Part shown: positions 17,105-25,336 of the stretch, in pieces
Numbering within the stretch: position 1 is the first letter of the stretch
Layout: each line of letters starts with the position of its first letter
NCBI RefSeq assembly: GCF_014779765.1
Contig: NZ_JACXZA010000002.1
Span: 372,001 to 436,000, forward strand
Source: Paenibacillus terricola
GTDB lineage: Bacteria > Bacillota > Bacilli > Paenibacillales > Paenibacillaceae
Length of the DNA stretch: 64,000 nucleotides
Direction: 5' to 3'
Made by a program: the position numbers and the translations under genes
Notes under the pieces: generated by a model
The model's input: the letters and a program-made list of their open reading frames with translations, nothing else
The model's database searches: none
What the model was told of the DNA's origin: nothing

Positions 17105-18604
17105 TTAAGGCGTATAATCCACACCTTCCGAATATCGGTTGTTCGCATTCCAAATGAGAAATTCATGAATGCCGGCATCCTTCAGCGCTTGGATCTGCGC
17201 GTCTACTTGGTCCTTGCCGTACTTAATGTAGCTGCCTTTGGCCAGCCAAGAGGCGGTAAAGTCTTGAATCCACGGTCTCGATATTGGCGGACTTGTAAGG
17301 GCAGAGAGCTTCTCTTGCTCACGTTTCGCATACTCTTGAACGAGTCGATATGGTTCGGTGTCAGGATGCTTGATGCCGAAGTAACCGTCGCTCCAGTGAC
17401 TTGGGTAGATCATAGAGGAGATGACATCGACATTGGATGATATCCGGCTGAAGTTTTGGCCAATGCCCGGCGCTTCAGGAAGGGTGGCTGAATAACCGAA
17501 AATATCGACCGAAACTTTGACGCCATACGGCTTCAACTGCTCGCGCGCGAATTGAACGAAGTCCGTTACCGCATCCACCCTTAGTTGGGTGAATCTTGCT
17601 TTCTCGCTGAAGTCCGGCGCTTTCGGCTCTGTTTTCTTGAAGTCGCTAAGCGCCTTCTTCGCATCATCCATCGTTTTCTTGCTCTCATCGGTCTTAGCGC
17701 TGTCATAGTCAGCGGCAGCTTGATCATACGCGGCTTGCAGCGGCGTTAGACCTTCCTTGTACTTCGCAGTTGCTTCGGCATACTGTTTCTCCTGCTGGAT
17801 GAATTTCGTAGGCTTCTTATCTTTGTATTCCCCCATTGAATATTGAAGAATTTTGTCTCGACTCTCGAATCCTTCCGGGAATCGGACGTAATCAAACTGG
17901 ATTTCTTGGAAGCCCAGATTGGCAGCAAGGATCGCGGCATCAACGTTGTGCTGCCAGTTCTCCTTCAGGAACGGATTAATGAATCCGTCGCCGTTACCGT
18001 TACGCCACACTTTGCCATCCAGTACATAGGAGAGTTCAGGATGCTTCTTAGCCAAGACGCTGTCCTTGAATGCGACGATGCGGGCGATCGGATAAATATG
18101 ATGTTCTTGAAGCGTCTTCATTAGCGCCTTAGGATCGCGAATATAAGGCTGTCCGAATTGTGCCAAGTCGCCCTCTGGCTTAAACGTAATGTAACCGTCG
18201 TCGTCTTTGATGTCGATAACCATCGCATTAAGCTCGGTGTCATCCAGCAGCTTAAGCAGCGTTTGCATTCGCTCGCCGCCAGCTGACCAACCAGTAACGT
18301 AGACACCTCGGACCGCGTCCGGATATTCGAATCCAGGAGGTACGGCTGGAGCAGTTGGCGTGTCTGGCGTTGTTGCAGGGTCTGTGGCTGGATCATCTGT
18401 TGCCGTATCGTCTTGTTTGCCAGGCGGGGTAGACGTTGTTGGTCCGGATGGATCAGCAGGCGGATTGTCCGTGTTGTTCTGGTCAGGCGTAGGTGTAGTT
18501 GCGGCTGGCGGATCCGTCGATTCGGTCGATGACTTGGACGAGCTGCAGGAGGCGGTAAACAACAGCATTGCGCTCAGCAAACCAAAGACGATTATTTTTT
18601 TCAC
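17105..18604 (-). CDS. Lipoprotein, putative glycoside hydrolase (DUF4015)
   Basis: A 499-residue lipoprotein. The signal peptide ends in the lipobox TASC with Cys20. A Ser/Thr/Pro/Asp-rich linker (about 21-95) leads to a TIM-barrel-like domain of the DUF4015/putative glycoside hydrolase family. Its motifs are RGVYVTGWSAGG, NAMVIDIKDDDGYITF, GFQEIQFDYVRFPEG and DVISSMIYPSHWSDGYFGI. An acidic/lysine-rich helical insert (about 250-325, likely coiled coil) splits the barrel. The protein is expected to be tethered to the outer face of the membrane. Substrate unknown, probably a polysaccharide or peptidoglycan. Confidence 0.82.
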   Translation of the reverse strand: MKKIIVFGLLSAMLLFTASCSSSKSSTESTDPPAATTPTPDQNNTDNPPADPSGPTTSTPPGKQDDTATDDPATDPATTPDTPTAPAVPPGFEYPDAVRGVYVTGWSAGGERMQTLLKLLDDTELNAMVIDIKDDDGYITFKPEGDLAQFGQPYIRDPKALMKTLQEHHIYPIARIVAFKDSVLAKKHPELSYVLDGKVWRNGNGDGFINPFLKENWQHNVDAAILAANLGFQEIQFDYVRFPEGFESRDKILQYSMGEYKDKKPTKFIQQEKQYAEATAKYKEGLTPLQAAYDQAAADYDSAKTDESKKTMDDAKKALSDFKKTEPKAPDFSEKARFTQLRVDAVTDFVQFAREQLKPYGVKVSVDIFGYSATLPEAPGIGQNFSRISSNVDVISSMIYPSHWSDGYFGIKHPDTEPYRLVQEYAKREQEKLSALTSPPISRPWIQDFTASWLAKGSYIKYGKDQVDAQIQALKDAGIHEFLIWNANNRYSEGVDYTP

Positions 18605-18733
18605 AGCGGTGCTCTCCTTTATACAGGTGCTGGTGTGACAGGTTCACCTTAACTATATGCATGGCTGCCCAATACATGATATCCGTTCAATGGAACGTGA
18701 AGGGGGATCCGAACCTGATTGGAGAGAGGAAGA

Positions 18734-18841
18734 ATGTATGGAATATTTGGAAACATTTCGGAATGGTCCGACGTTAGTATAGAAGGACCAATAAATAACG
18801 ATTGGCATGTCTATGTCTCATTCAAGGATGAGGCAAGCTGA
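18734..18841 (+). CDS. Possible 35-residue small ORF before Nudix gene
   Basis: ATG at 18734 follows GAGAGAGGAAG and opens 35 codons starting MYGIFGNISEWSDVSIEGP and ending SFKDEAS. The spacing to the Nudix start is 22 nt. I do not recognise it. It could be a short coupled leader peptide or chance; there is no second line of evidence. Confidence 0.25.
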   Translation: MYGIFGNISEWSDVSIEGPINNDWHVYVSFKDEAS

Positions 18842-18863
18842 TTCTATAACTGGAGGTTGTAAA

Positions 18864-19352
18864 ATGTCGTTTCCGACACATATCGTTTCGGCAGGCGGAA
18901 TTGTTGAGGATGGAAAAGGCAACGTTCTGTTGGTGAAAACACATAACGATGGTTGGGTATACCCTGGCGGAATAACGGAAGTAGGAGAAAATCTGATTGA
19001 TGGCGTGATTCGCGAAATCAAAGAGGAAAGCGGAATCGATGCCACGGTCAGTCACTTGATCAATGTTGTTTCGAATACAGCAACACATAAATGGCATGAC
19101 GGCGTAACGGACGTTCCTACGAAGGTCATGTTTGATTTCGCGTGCCTAGCTGTAGGCGGGGAGCTAACGACTTCTGATGAAACGAGCGAGTGCAGGTGGG
19201 TGCCGAAGGATAAAGTTCTTGAATGGATTACGTTACCTGCAATCCGCTTGCGTTATGAAGCTTATTTGAACTTTAACGGCTCTGTGAATTATCTAGAGTA
19301 CGCCACTGCAACAACGACAGAATGTACGGCCAAGTTGCAACGTCGCGTTTAA
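18864..19352 (+). CDS. Nudix hydrolase
   Basis: A 162-residue Nudix pyrophosphohydrolase. The Nudix box (GX5EX7REUXEEXGU) is complete: it runs from GITEVGENL through REIKEESGI at about residues 36-58. The N-terminus HIVSAGGIVEDGKGNVLLVK is the usual first strand of the fold. Such enzymes cleave nucleoside diphosphates linked to another group; the substrate is not predictable here. GGAGG 7 nt upstream sets the ATG at 18864. The neighbouring fragment downstream is a decayed phosphatase gene. Confidence 0.88.
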   Translation: MSFPTHIVSAGGIVEDGKGNVLLVKTHNDGWVYPGGITEVGENLIDGVIREIKEESGIDATVSHLINVVSNTATHKWHDGVTDVPTKVMFDFACLAVGGELTTSDETSECRWVPKDKVLEWITLPAIRLRYEAYLNFNGSVNYLEYATATTTECTAKLQRRV

Positions 19353-19378
19353 GAGGTTGATTTGTTGAAACTATATGA

Positions 19379-19694
19379 ATCATTTCAGATGCCATTAGAA
19401 AAGACGTTATTATTGATTCAAGACTTACGGAGCAGGACTACGGGAGATTCGAGGGCGTTGTAAGAGACAATGAGGATTTAAAGAAGTAAAAGACACTTTC
19501 CAAGTAAGTTTTCAGGGGGAGAGTCGATTCTAGCGGTAGCGCAAAGAATCTATAATCTTCTTGATGAAATGAAAGAAACATATAGAGATCACAGTGTATT
19601 AATCGTAACCCATGGCGGTGTCTGTAGATCAAACGAACAATTTTATCGCTTCCATCAAGGGAATTGCGAGATGAAAGAATATGATTGTCTATGA
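19379..19694 (+). pseudogene. Histidine-phosphatase (PGM-like) pseudogene fragment
   Basis: Two reading frames together look like the middle and end of a phosphoglycerate-mutase-family phosphatase. The first, from about 19379 to 19471, reads DSRLTEQDYGRFEGVVRDNE and then hits a stop. The second, from about 19475, reads SGGESILAVAQRIYNLLDEM, VLIVTHGGVCR and ends NCEMKEYDCL before TGA. The N-terminal RHG catalytic motif is missing. A frameshift near 19470-19490 and loss of the 5' end make it a pseudogene. GESxxxxxxR and VTHGG are family hallmarks. Confidence 0.75.
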
Positions 19695-19792
19695 ATGATG
19701 ATTTGAGAATGAAGCAAAGCTTAGCAGCTATACGTTCAAATATCAGCATAAAAAAGCAGCACAGGAACATTCCCTATGCTGCTTCATCCATT

Positions 19793-20071
19793 CTATATGG
19801 CGATATCCGCCCAAAACTCTTCATCTGCGTCCAGCGTAATTTGCGATCGGAAGACGCGCATTTGGTACTGCTCCAGCATATACCGCTCAATTGCTTCCAG
19901 CAGATTTGCCTCGACGAGGTATTGACTGCGCCCCTCGACCCATACTTCAGCCGTAAAACCGTATTCCTCATCCCAAGACAGCTGCACCTCAACCTCGGTT
20001 GGTGCAATGCCCTTCCGGCGTCCGATGTGCAGACAGACGGCATTAATAATCTCGTCCGTGAATATACGCAT
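19793..20071 (-). CDS. YxcD-like protein (DUF2653)
   Basis: A 92-residue protein of the DUF2653/YxcD family. Features are DEIINAVCLHIGRRKGIAPT, EVEVQLSWDEEYGFTAEVWV and LLEAIERYMLEQYQ. There is no signal peptide or membrane segment, and the function is unknown. It starts 8 nt after the stop of the upstream membrane-protein gene on the same strand, so the pair is likely an operon. Confidence 0.75.
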   Translation of the reverse strand: MRIFTDEIINAVCLHIGRRKGIAPTEVEVQLSWDEEYGFTAEVWVEGRSQYLVEANLLEAIERYMLEQYQMRVFRSQITLDADEEFWADIAI

Positions 20072-20079
20072 CGCGATCC

Positions 20080-20508
20080 TTATCTCCTTCTGTTATAGGA
20101 ATGGCGTCGATCTCGGAAGTAACGAATGGCGAAACGAACAAGCGCGATAAGAGCGACGATCGCCATAATGTTCATGAGCAAGCCGATCAGGTTGCCAAGG
20201 AAGCCCATATTCGAGAATAGTCCGCCGAACAACAGTCCCGCGATACCGCCAATCATAAGACCCTTCATAAAGCTGCCGCCGCTGAAAAAGCCGCGATTCG
20301 CTGTCGTCGTTTTGCCGGCCGTACCGGTTGTCGTACCTGATTTCGTGCCGGGATTCGTCTGACTTACATTGTTGTCTGTCTTCGGCGTTTGCGTGTAGCT
20401 CTTCTTAGGCGATTTGATCGAGCCGCGCGGCTTGGCGTCTGCCGTCTGATTCACGAGCACGAACAACAAAGTGAAAGCCATGAATACTGCAACAAACTTC
20501 TTAAACAA
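20080..20508 (-). CDS. Exported glycine-rich membrane protein
   Basis: A 142-residue protein that I do not assign to a named family. Residues 1-25 form a signal-like helix (KKFVAVFMAFTLLFVLVNQT). Residues 26-72 are a low-complexity Ser/Thr/Lys/Pro linker. Residues 73-130 are hydrophobic and glycine-rich (GGSFMKGLMIGGIAGLLFGG, then LLMNIMAIVALIALVRFAI), probably two helices, and the end is arginine-rich. The Gly-rich segment resembles the front part of bacterial Tim44-domain proteins, but the Tim44 domain is absent. Likely co-transcribed with the YxcD-like gene. Confidence 0.6.
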   Translation of the reverse strand: MFKKFVAVFMAFTLLFVLVNQTADAKPRGSIKSPKKSYTQTPKTDNNVSQTNPGTKSGTTTGTAGKTTTANRGFFSGGSFMKGLMIGGIAGLLFGGLFSNMGFLGNLIGLLMNIMAIVALIALVRFAIRYFRDRRHSYNRRR

Positions 20509-20620
20509 AACAATCTCCTCCTGTAGTTAGCCACTTAAGGCTCTCGTTGCGATATTGTCCTAATACGGCTACAATGTACGTTGGTTTCATTTTTTGCGCA
20601 ATTTACATAAAGAGGAGGGG

Positions 20621-21166
20621 ATGGTCAAGCACATGACAGCATCTTATCCGCTATCATATATATCCTATTTGTCCGAATTTCATGCAACCCGCGACTATTT
20701 CGAATGCCATGAATTGTTGGAGGAGTACTGGAAAGCGCATCAAGGCGAGCCGCTAACGAATACGTGGCACGGACTCATCCAAGTGGCAGTTGGATTGTAC
20801 CATCACCGTAGAGGGAACACAGCGGGTGCGGTCAAAATGTGGTCGTCGGCGCTCGTTCGTCTCACTGACGAAACGCTTGCGCAGCTTGGACTGGATGGAG
20901 AAGCGCTGCTGCGCGAATTAGCGGGGCGCCGCGATGCGTTAGCTCAGAACAGCAGCTTTCCTTATAGCGATATGGAGCTGCCCATTGTTGATCCGCTGCT
21001 GCGGGAAGCCTGCCTGACGCAGTGCGATGAACGAGGATGGCGATGGGGAACGCCAAGCTCGGAGATTGATGCTGCGGTTATTCAGCGTCATCTGACCCGG
21101 GACCGCAGCGAAGTGATTGCGGCCCGTCAGCAAGCTGCCCTAAATAAACAAAAGGAACGTTCCTAA
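20621..21166 (+). CDS. DUF309 family protein
   Basis: A 181-residue DUF309 protein. The hallmark FHATRDYFECHELLEEYWK is followed by TWHGLIQVAVGLYHHRRGNT, a helical core with conserved His and Glu residues. The function of the family is unknown. AGGAGG lies 2 nt before ATG 20621 and 14 nt before ATG 20633, so either start is possible. Its stop codon lies in the loop of a terminator shared with the convergent carbonic anhydrase gene. Confidence 0.8.
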   Translation: MVKHMTASYPLSYISYLSEFHATRDYFECHELLEEYWKAHQGEPLTNTWHGLIQVAVGLYHHRRGNTAGAVKMWSSALVRLTDETLAQLGLDGEALLRELAGRRDALAQNSSFPYSDMELPIVDPLLREACLTQCDERGWRWGTPSSEIDAAVIQRHLTRDRSEVIAARQQAALNKQKERS

Positions 21167-21191
21167 GCCAAAGGGCTGGGAACGTTCCTTT
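21151..21191. terminator. Bidirectional terminator overlapping DUF309 stop
   Basis: AAAGGAACGTTCC (21151-21163) pairs exactly with GGAACGTTCCTTT (21179-21191). The TAA at 21164-21166 is inside the loop. T-runs fit termination on the plus strand; the opposing gene ends 21 nt further on. Confidence 0.85.
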
Positions 21192-21211
21192 TTACATTAA
21201 ACCATTAAGTA

Positions 21212-21790
21212 TTAAGCGTTTGCTGCTGCGATCTCGTAGCCTTCCGTAACAAGGTCAAGTTTGCCTGTCTCCGGATGGATGATCAGGCCGTGAACAGGCG
21301 TACCCGGCGGAAGCAGCGGGTGGTTGCGGATAATGTTAACGCTGTTCTCGACGGACGAGTGCACGTTTTCGAAGCCGCGCAGCCAGCGCATCAGGTCGAG
21401 GCCAGAGTGTTTGAGCGTATTAATCGTATTGTCCGATACGCCGCGATCGACCATTTTGCCGACCGTCGATTCAGGGTTGATGCCTGTCATGCCGCAGTCG
21501 TGGTGGCCGACGACCATTACTTCGCTTGCGCCAAGCTCATAGAGTGCGACGAGAACGGAACGCATAATGTTGCCGAAAGGCTGCGTAATGATGGCGCCCG
21601 CGTTTTTGATCGTTTTGACGTCGCCGTTATGAATGTTCAACGCTTTGGGCAGCAGCTCCGTCAGGCGCGTATCCATGCAAGTGACGACGACCAATTTCTT
21701 GTTCGGGAATTTGCTCGTCATGTAAGGCTCGTACTGTTTCTCTTCTACGAATTTCTCGTTGTACGCAATAATCTCATGAAGTTGTGTCAT
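21212..21790 (-). CDS. Beta-class carbonic anhydrase (YtiB-like)
   Basis: A 192-residue zinc enzyme that interconverts carbon dioxide and bicarbonate in the cytoplasm. The zinc ligands are visible: Cys38 and the Asp40/Arg42 dyad in TCMDTRL, and His96 and Cys99 in VGHHDCGM. The sequence is close to B. subtilis YtiB (TSKFPNKKL, NGDVKTIKNAGAI, PFGNIMRSVLVALYELGA, PVHGLIIHPETGKLDLV). The start at 21790 has AGGAGG 8 nt upstream; ATG 21796 is only 2 nt from it. It follows the YqkB-like gene closely on the same strand. Confidence 0.92.
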   Translation of the reverse strand: MTQLHEIIAYNEKFVEEKQYEPYMTSKFPNKKLVVVTCMDTRLTELLPKALNIHNGDVKTIKNAGAIITQPFGNIMRSVLVALYELGASEVMVVGHHDCGMTGINPESTVGKMVDRGVSDNTINTLKHSGLDLMRWLRGFENVHSSVENSVNIIRNHPLLPPGTPVHGLIIHPETGKLDLVTEGYEIAAANA

Positions 21791-21802
21791 TGTCATTACC
21801 TC

Positions 21803-22123
21803 CTATAATTGCACGAAGCTTAAGTGGTTTGTATAGATCTGACTGTCGCTCGTCAAGCTGTATGCGTAACGGCTCTCGTCATAATGAATGCGCATCTTCG
21901 GCTCGAAGAATACTTCGAACCTCGGCTCGTACCAGAATGCGAACGGATCACCTTCTGCAAGCGCGTCTCCATCCAAGCCGTTCTCCACAACTTGAAGCTG
22001 TGGAACACCGCTGACCACGCAGCCGCAGCCTTCAGTGTCATAATGAAGCTTCAGCTGGTGTTTGCCATCGGCGAGGTAAGGGGCGAGTGCCGCTTGTGCC
22101 GAAGGGGTAAACGTGATGTGCAT
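21803..22123 (-). CDS. HesB/IscA-like protein, YqkB type
   Basis: A 106-residue protein of the HesB/IscA fold, YqkB subgroup. It begins MHITFTPSAQAALAPYL and carries YDTEGCGCVVSGVPQL. The CGC pair corresponds to the C-terminal Cys pair of A-type scaffolds, but is placed early, and the remaining canonical Cys is not evident. Binding of an Fe-S cluster is therefore uncertain. GGGAGGAG directly upstream sets the start at 22123. It sits about 12 nt upstream of the carbonic anhydrase start, so they are probably co-transcribed. Confidence 0.75.
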   Translation of the reverse strand: MHITFTPSAQAALAPYLADGKHQLKLHYDTEGCGCVVSGVPQLQVVENGLDGDALAEGDPFAFWYEPRFEVFFEPKMRIHYDESRYAYSLTSDSQIYTNHLSFVQL

Positions 22124-22288
22124 GCGTTTCTCCTCCCACCAATTTAGAATGAACCTCCTGAGCCGTTCAAGCGACGGCGACAACCGGTTCAATCTTGTTT
22201 CTTTTTATTATGGCATTAAAGTTGATTATAAGTTGTTCAAAAAGTATGATCAAGTAGAATGGATGATCAAGGAAAGGTGGAATGTTCG

Positions 22289-23806
22289 ATGACGACCGCT
22301 TACGAGCAAACGCTGCAGACGTTCAAAGACAAAATCAAGGAGATCAAAAGCTACGATGAGGCGCTTGCTGTCCTGTATTGGGACATGCGTACGGGTGCCC
22401 CGCGCAAAGGACTCAATACGCGTTCGGAAGCGATTGGCGTATTGTCTGGCGAAAGCTTCAAGCTTGCGACTTCGAAGGAGCTCGGCGAACTGCTTACGCG
22501 CCTGGAGGAGAAGGATGCAAGCGAACAGCTTAGTGATCTTGATCGACGACTAGTTACAGAGACGCGCAAGGATTATGACCGAAGCGTGAAGATTCCGCCG
22601 AAGCTGTATCAGGAATATGTCGTTCTGACTTCGCAATCGGAGTCGGCATGGGAAGAAGCGAAGGAAAAGGGCAACTACGAGGAATTCGAACCTTATCTAG
22701 ATAAAATCATAACATACACGAATCAATTCATCGATCTGTGGAGCGTAAAAACAACCCGTTACGATACGCTGCTGGATCAATATGAGCCAGGTATGACCGT
22801 TGCGGAGCTCGACCGTGTCTTCGGCGGCCTGCGCGATAAGCTGGTGCCGCTTGCTTCAGCGATTGCAGCATCTCCGCATCAGCCGAATACGGCATTCCTC
22901 CGTCAGCAATATGCGAAGGAAGCACAGAAGTCGTTCAGTCTGTTCATTCTCGAGCAGATGGGCTTTGACTTCCAGGCCGGTCGCTTGGATGAGAGCGTCC
23001 ACCCATTCGCTACGGGTCTTAATACGGGAGATGTTCGCATCACGACGCGTTATTTGACGGATGACGTGACGAGTGCGCTGTTCGGTACGATTCATGAAGG
23101 CGGTCACGCGCTGTATGAGCAGAACCTGATGGAGGAGCTAACGGGCACGACGCTTGCTACGGGCACTTCGATGGGCATTCATGAGTCGCAATCCCGCTTC
23201 TGGGAAAATGTAATCGGCCGCAGCCGTCCGTTCTGGGAACGCTACTATGGCGATCTGCGCAGCCGATTCCCTGGCCAATTCGATCAAGTGCCAGTTGAAG
23301 ATTTCTACCGGGCGACGAACGTTGTTCAACCTTCGCTCATTCGGATCGAGGCTGATGAGCTGACGTACAACTTGCACATTATTATCCGCTATGAGATCGA
23401 GAAGCTGATCTTCAATGAAGGCGTGAAGGCGAAGGATTTGCCTGCGATCTGGAATGAGAAGTATCGTGAGTACCTCGGCGTTGAGCCAAGCAATAATAGC
23501 GAAGGCGTACTGCAGGACGTCCACTGGTCGGGCGGTGCATTCGGCTACTTCCCTTCGTATTCGCTCGGCAATATGTACGCAGCGCAAATCGCTGATACAC
23601 TGGAGCGGGAGCTTCCGAACTTCTGGCAGCTTGTCGGCGAGGGCAACCTCATTCCGATCAAGCAATGGCTGACGGAACGGGTATACAAATGGGGCAAAGC
23701 GCGTACGCCATCCGAGATTATCGTCGGCACGACAGGCAAGCCGCTTGATCCGTCGCATCTAGTGACGTATTTGGAACGGAAATATAAAGATATTTACAAA
23801 CTATAG
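22289..23806 (+). CDS. M32 family metallocarboxypeptidase
   Basis: A 505-residue cytosolic zinc carboxypeptidase, Taq/Pfu type (family M32), full length. Features are ALAVLYWDMRTGAPRKG near residues 27-43, DVRITTRYLTDDVTSALFGT, the zinc motif HEGGHALYEQ (HExxH form HEGGH), ESQSRFWENVIGRS with the third ligand Glu, and LRYEIE-like IIRYEIEKLIF. It trims C-terminal residues from peptides. AAAGGTGG 8 nt upstream sets ATG 22289. A single-gene unit with a strong terminator. Confidence 0.92.
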   Translation: MTTAYEQTLQTFKDKIKEIKSYDEALAVLYWDMRTGAPRKGLNTRSEAIGVLSGESFKLATSKELGELLTRLEEKDASEQLSDLDRRLVTETRKDYDRSVKIPPKLYQEYVVLTSQSESAWEEAKEKGNYEEFEPYLDKIITYTNQFIDLWSVKTTRYDTLLDQYEPGMTVAELDRVFGGLRDKLVPLASAIAASPHQPNTAFLRQQYAKEAQKSFSLFILEQMGFDFQAGRLDESVHPFATGLNTGDVRITTRYLTDDVTSALFGTIHEGGHALYEQNLMEELTGTTLATGTSMGIHESQSRFWENVIGRSRPFWERYYGDLRSRFPGQFDQVPVEDFYRATNVVQPSLIRIEADELTYNLHIIIRYEIEKLIFNEGVKAKDLPAIWNEKYREYLGVEPSNNSEGVLQDVHWSGGAFGYFPSYSLGNMYAAQIADTLERELPNFWQLVGEGNLIPIKQWLTERVYKWGKARTPSEIIVGTTGKPLDPSHLVTYLERKYKDIYKL

Positions 23807-23815
23807 GAATTAGAT

Positions 23816-23853
23816 AACGGCACCATGCAGATCGCGCATGGTGCCGTTTTTCT
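23816..23853 (+). terminator. Rho-independent terminator after M32 gene
   Basis: AACGGCACCATGC (23816-23828) pairs with GCATGGTGCCGTT (23836-23848), followed by TTTC. Confidence 0.9.
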
Positions 23854-23881
23854 GTGCGTGGATATATGGTCAGTCGCTCAA

Positions 23882-25030
23882 TTAATGGTTCGCAATAACT
23901 TGAATTGCTAACGTCGGATTCTCTTCTAGCAGCTCAGCGATATATTGCGAAATGATCGCAGGATCGAATGAAGAGCGGAACAGATCTAAAGCTGGACGGA
24001 AGGTGAGACTTGTTCCGGTTTCTACTGTCGTACCGATCGTCAACAGTTCGGTCTGAGGAATGCCGTAGCGATAGTCCTGTCGATAAACGCGGTTGTCCCA
24101 GCGAATCTCGAGCGCTAGCGTCTCGGAGAATGCATTAACGCTTGGGATATCGATGCCTTCCACTGCTCCGGGAGCGATATGTGAAGCGCTTGGACGAAGC
24201 CGGACTGCACTCATATCGGTCATGACCGTCTGCGCGATCGATCTGCCGGTCGATTCAAGTTCGCGAATCGGAATCCCGCGACCATTATCAGACACCGTTA
24301 CGCTGCCGTCTCGGTGGAGGAAGATATCGATTCTTGAACAATAACCAGCCTTATGCTCCAGAACCGCATTAGCAATGACAGCATACAACAGATGATGGGG
24401 GTCATAGTTGTCATCTGCCTTATTGAACAGCTGCGAGGCTTGCGAGCGCAGCTCGGTCATCGCCAGATAGTCGCTCGTATCCAGTAAATCAGATGACGCT
24501 GCGAGCAGTAGCAGCAATGGAAGCTTACGATGCGCAGGGACGAAATAGGCGCCTCCGCGTTCATCTTGACGAAGAAGATCTGCTCCCGTTAATGCCTTGG
24601 TGTGATGGTAGAGTTGGCCTGTCGTACCCATCTGGAGCAGCTCAACGAGCTCGGGTCCGGTCATTGGCTTGGCTAGTACAGCTTTCATAATGTCAAGACG
24701 CTGCTTATGACCAAGCGCCCCAATGATCTTAGCCGATTTGTCTGAATCGAGATCGAGCAGTTGACCAATGCTGCGGCGCTGCGGCGTCCATACGGTGGTT
24801 CCTTCGGTGGATGCGTAGCGGCCGGCATAGTGAAGTTCGCTGTCTTGGCTGTCATGGGGTTGCAATTGAGAATGGGATAAATGCGCTTTCGTACGTATGT
24901 CAAGGCTTGGTTTGTTTGTTGAAACGGGATTGCTGCGTGAATCGTGCAGGTTTAATACGAGTTGTTTGAGCTCGCGAAACTCAATTTGCAACTGGTCTAG
25001 CTCCTGCTCGAAATTACGTGTTTGACTCAT
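23882..25030 (-). CDS. Winged-helix regulator fused to GyrB-type GHKL domain
   Basis: A 382-residue protein with an unusual architecture. Residues 5-30 form a short coiled coil (FEQELDQLQIEFRELKQLV). Residues 95-165 are an ArsR-like winged helix (GALGHKQRLDIMKAVLAKPM, TGQLYHHTKALTGADLL). Residues 210-380 match the GyrB ATPase domain piece by piece: PHHLLYAVIANAVLEHKAGY, VTVSDNGRGIP, PSVNAFSETLALEIR, TGTSLTFRP. The Glu that activates water in GyrB (E42 in E. coli) is Ala217. The Mg-binding Asn (N221) and the Asp of DNGRG (D248) remain, and the Gly-rich GLHGVG loop is degenerate (GAVEGIDI). It probably senses ATP or a related ligand without hydrolysis. Divergent from an ABC transporter operon. 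Confidence 0.85.
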   Translation of the reverse strand: MSQTRNFEQELDQLQIEFRELKQLVLNLHDSRSNPVSTNKPSLDIRTKAHLSHSQLQPHDSQDSELHYAGRYASTEGTTVWTPQRRSIGQLLDLDSDKSAKIIGALGHKQRLDIMKAVLAKPMTGPELVELLQMGTTGQLYHHTKALTGADLLRQDERGGAYFVPAHRKLPLLLLLAASSDLLDTSDYLAMTELRSQASQLFNKADDNYDPHHLLYAVIANAVLEHKAGYCSRIDIFLHRDGSVTVSDNGRGIPIRELESTGRSIAQTVMTDMSAVRLRPSASHIAPGAVEGIDIPSVNAFSETLALEIRWDNRVYRQDYRYGIPQTELLTIGTTVETGTSLTFRPALDLFRSSFDPAIISQYIAELLEENPTLAIQVIANH

Positions 25031-25056
25031 GCTGGGACACCTCTTTTATTTAATTT

Positions 25057-25066
25057 CGTAATTACG
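25057..25066. promoter_or_regulatory. Palindrome upstream of wHTH-GHKL gene
   Basis: CGTAATTACG is a perfect 10-bp palindrome 27 bp upstream of the regulator start, within AT-rich DNA. ArsR-type proteins often bind such short inverted repeats. The function is inferred. The rest of the 25031-25336 gap shows no riboswitch or gene. Confidence 0.35.
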
Positions 25067-25336
25067 TATATAGATAATAACAAGGATTTTGATGTTTGTA
25101 AATAAAAGGTAGAACAACCATTTGGATTTTTCTGGTTTCAAAGAAAAGGGGGAGGGGGAATTCGCTCTCGTGTATTTATGGCGCTCTCACCGTGCGTTTT
25201 GTTTCTCAACATCAATGATTCTGAACGATTTAAGTTTTGAATGCCATTGTGATGCTTCCTCGCGGATGCACCTCCGCATCTGCCCATGCATAGGTTGGAG
25301 TACATAAATTGCAACGAAATGGCGGAGGGATTAGGG

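Noticed and set aside
19685-20098. A 137-codon plus-strand open frame
   Set aside because: It is antisense to the DUF2653 (YxcD-like) gene, which has the family motifs and an operon partner.
25031-25336. Possible TPP riboswitch before the NMT1-like ABC transporter
   Set aside because: The conserved CUGAGA and thi-box elements are absent, so a thiamine-precursor role is not supported.
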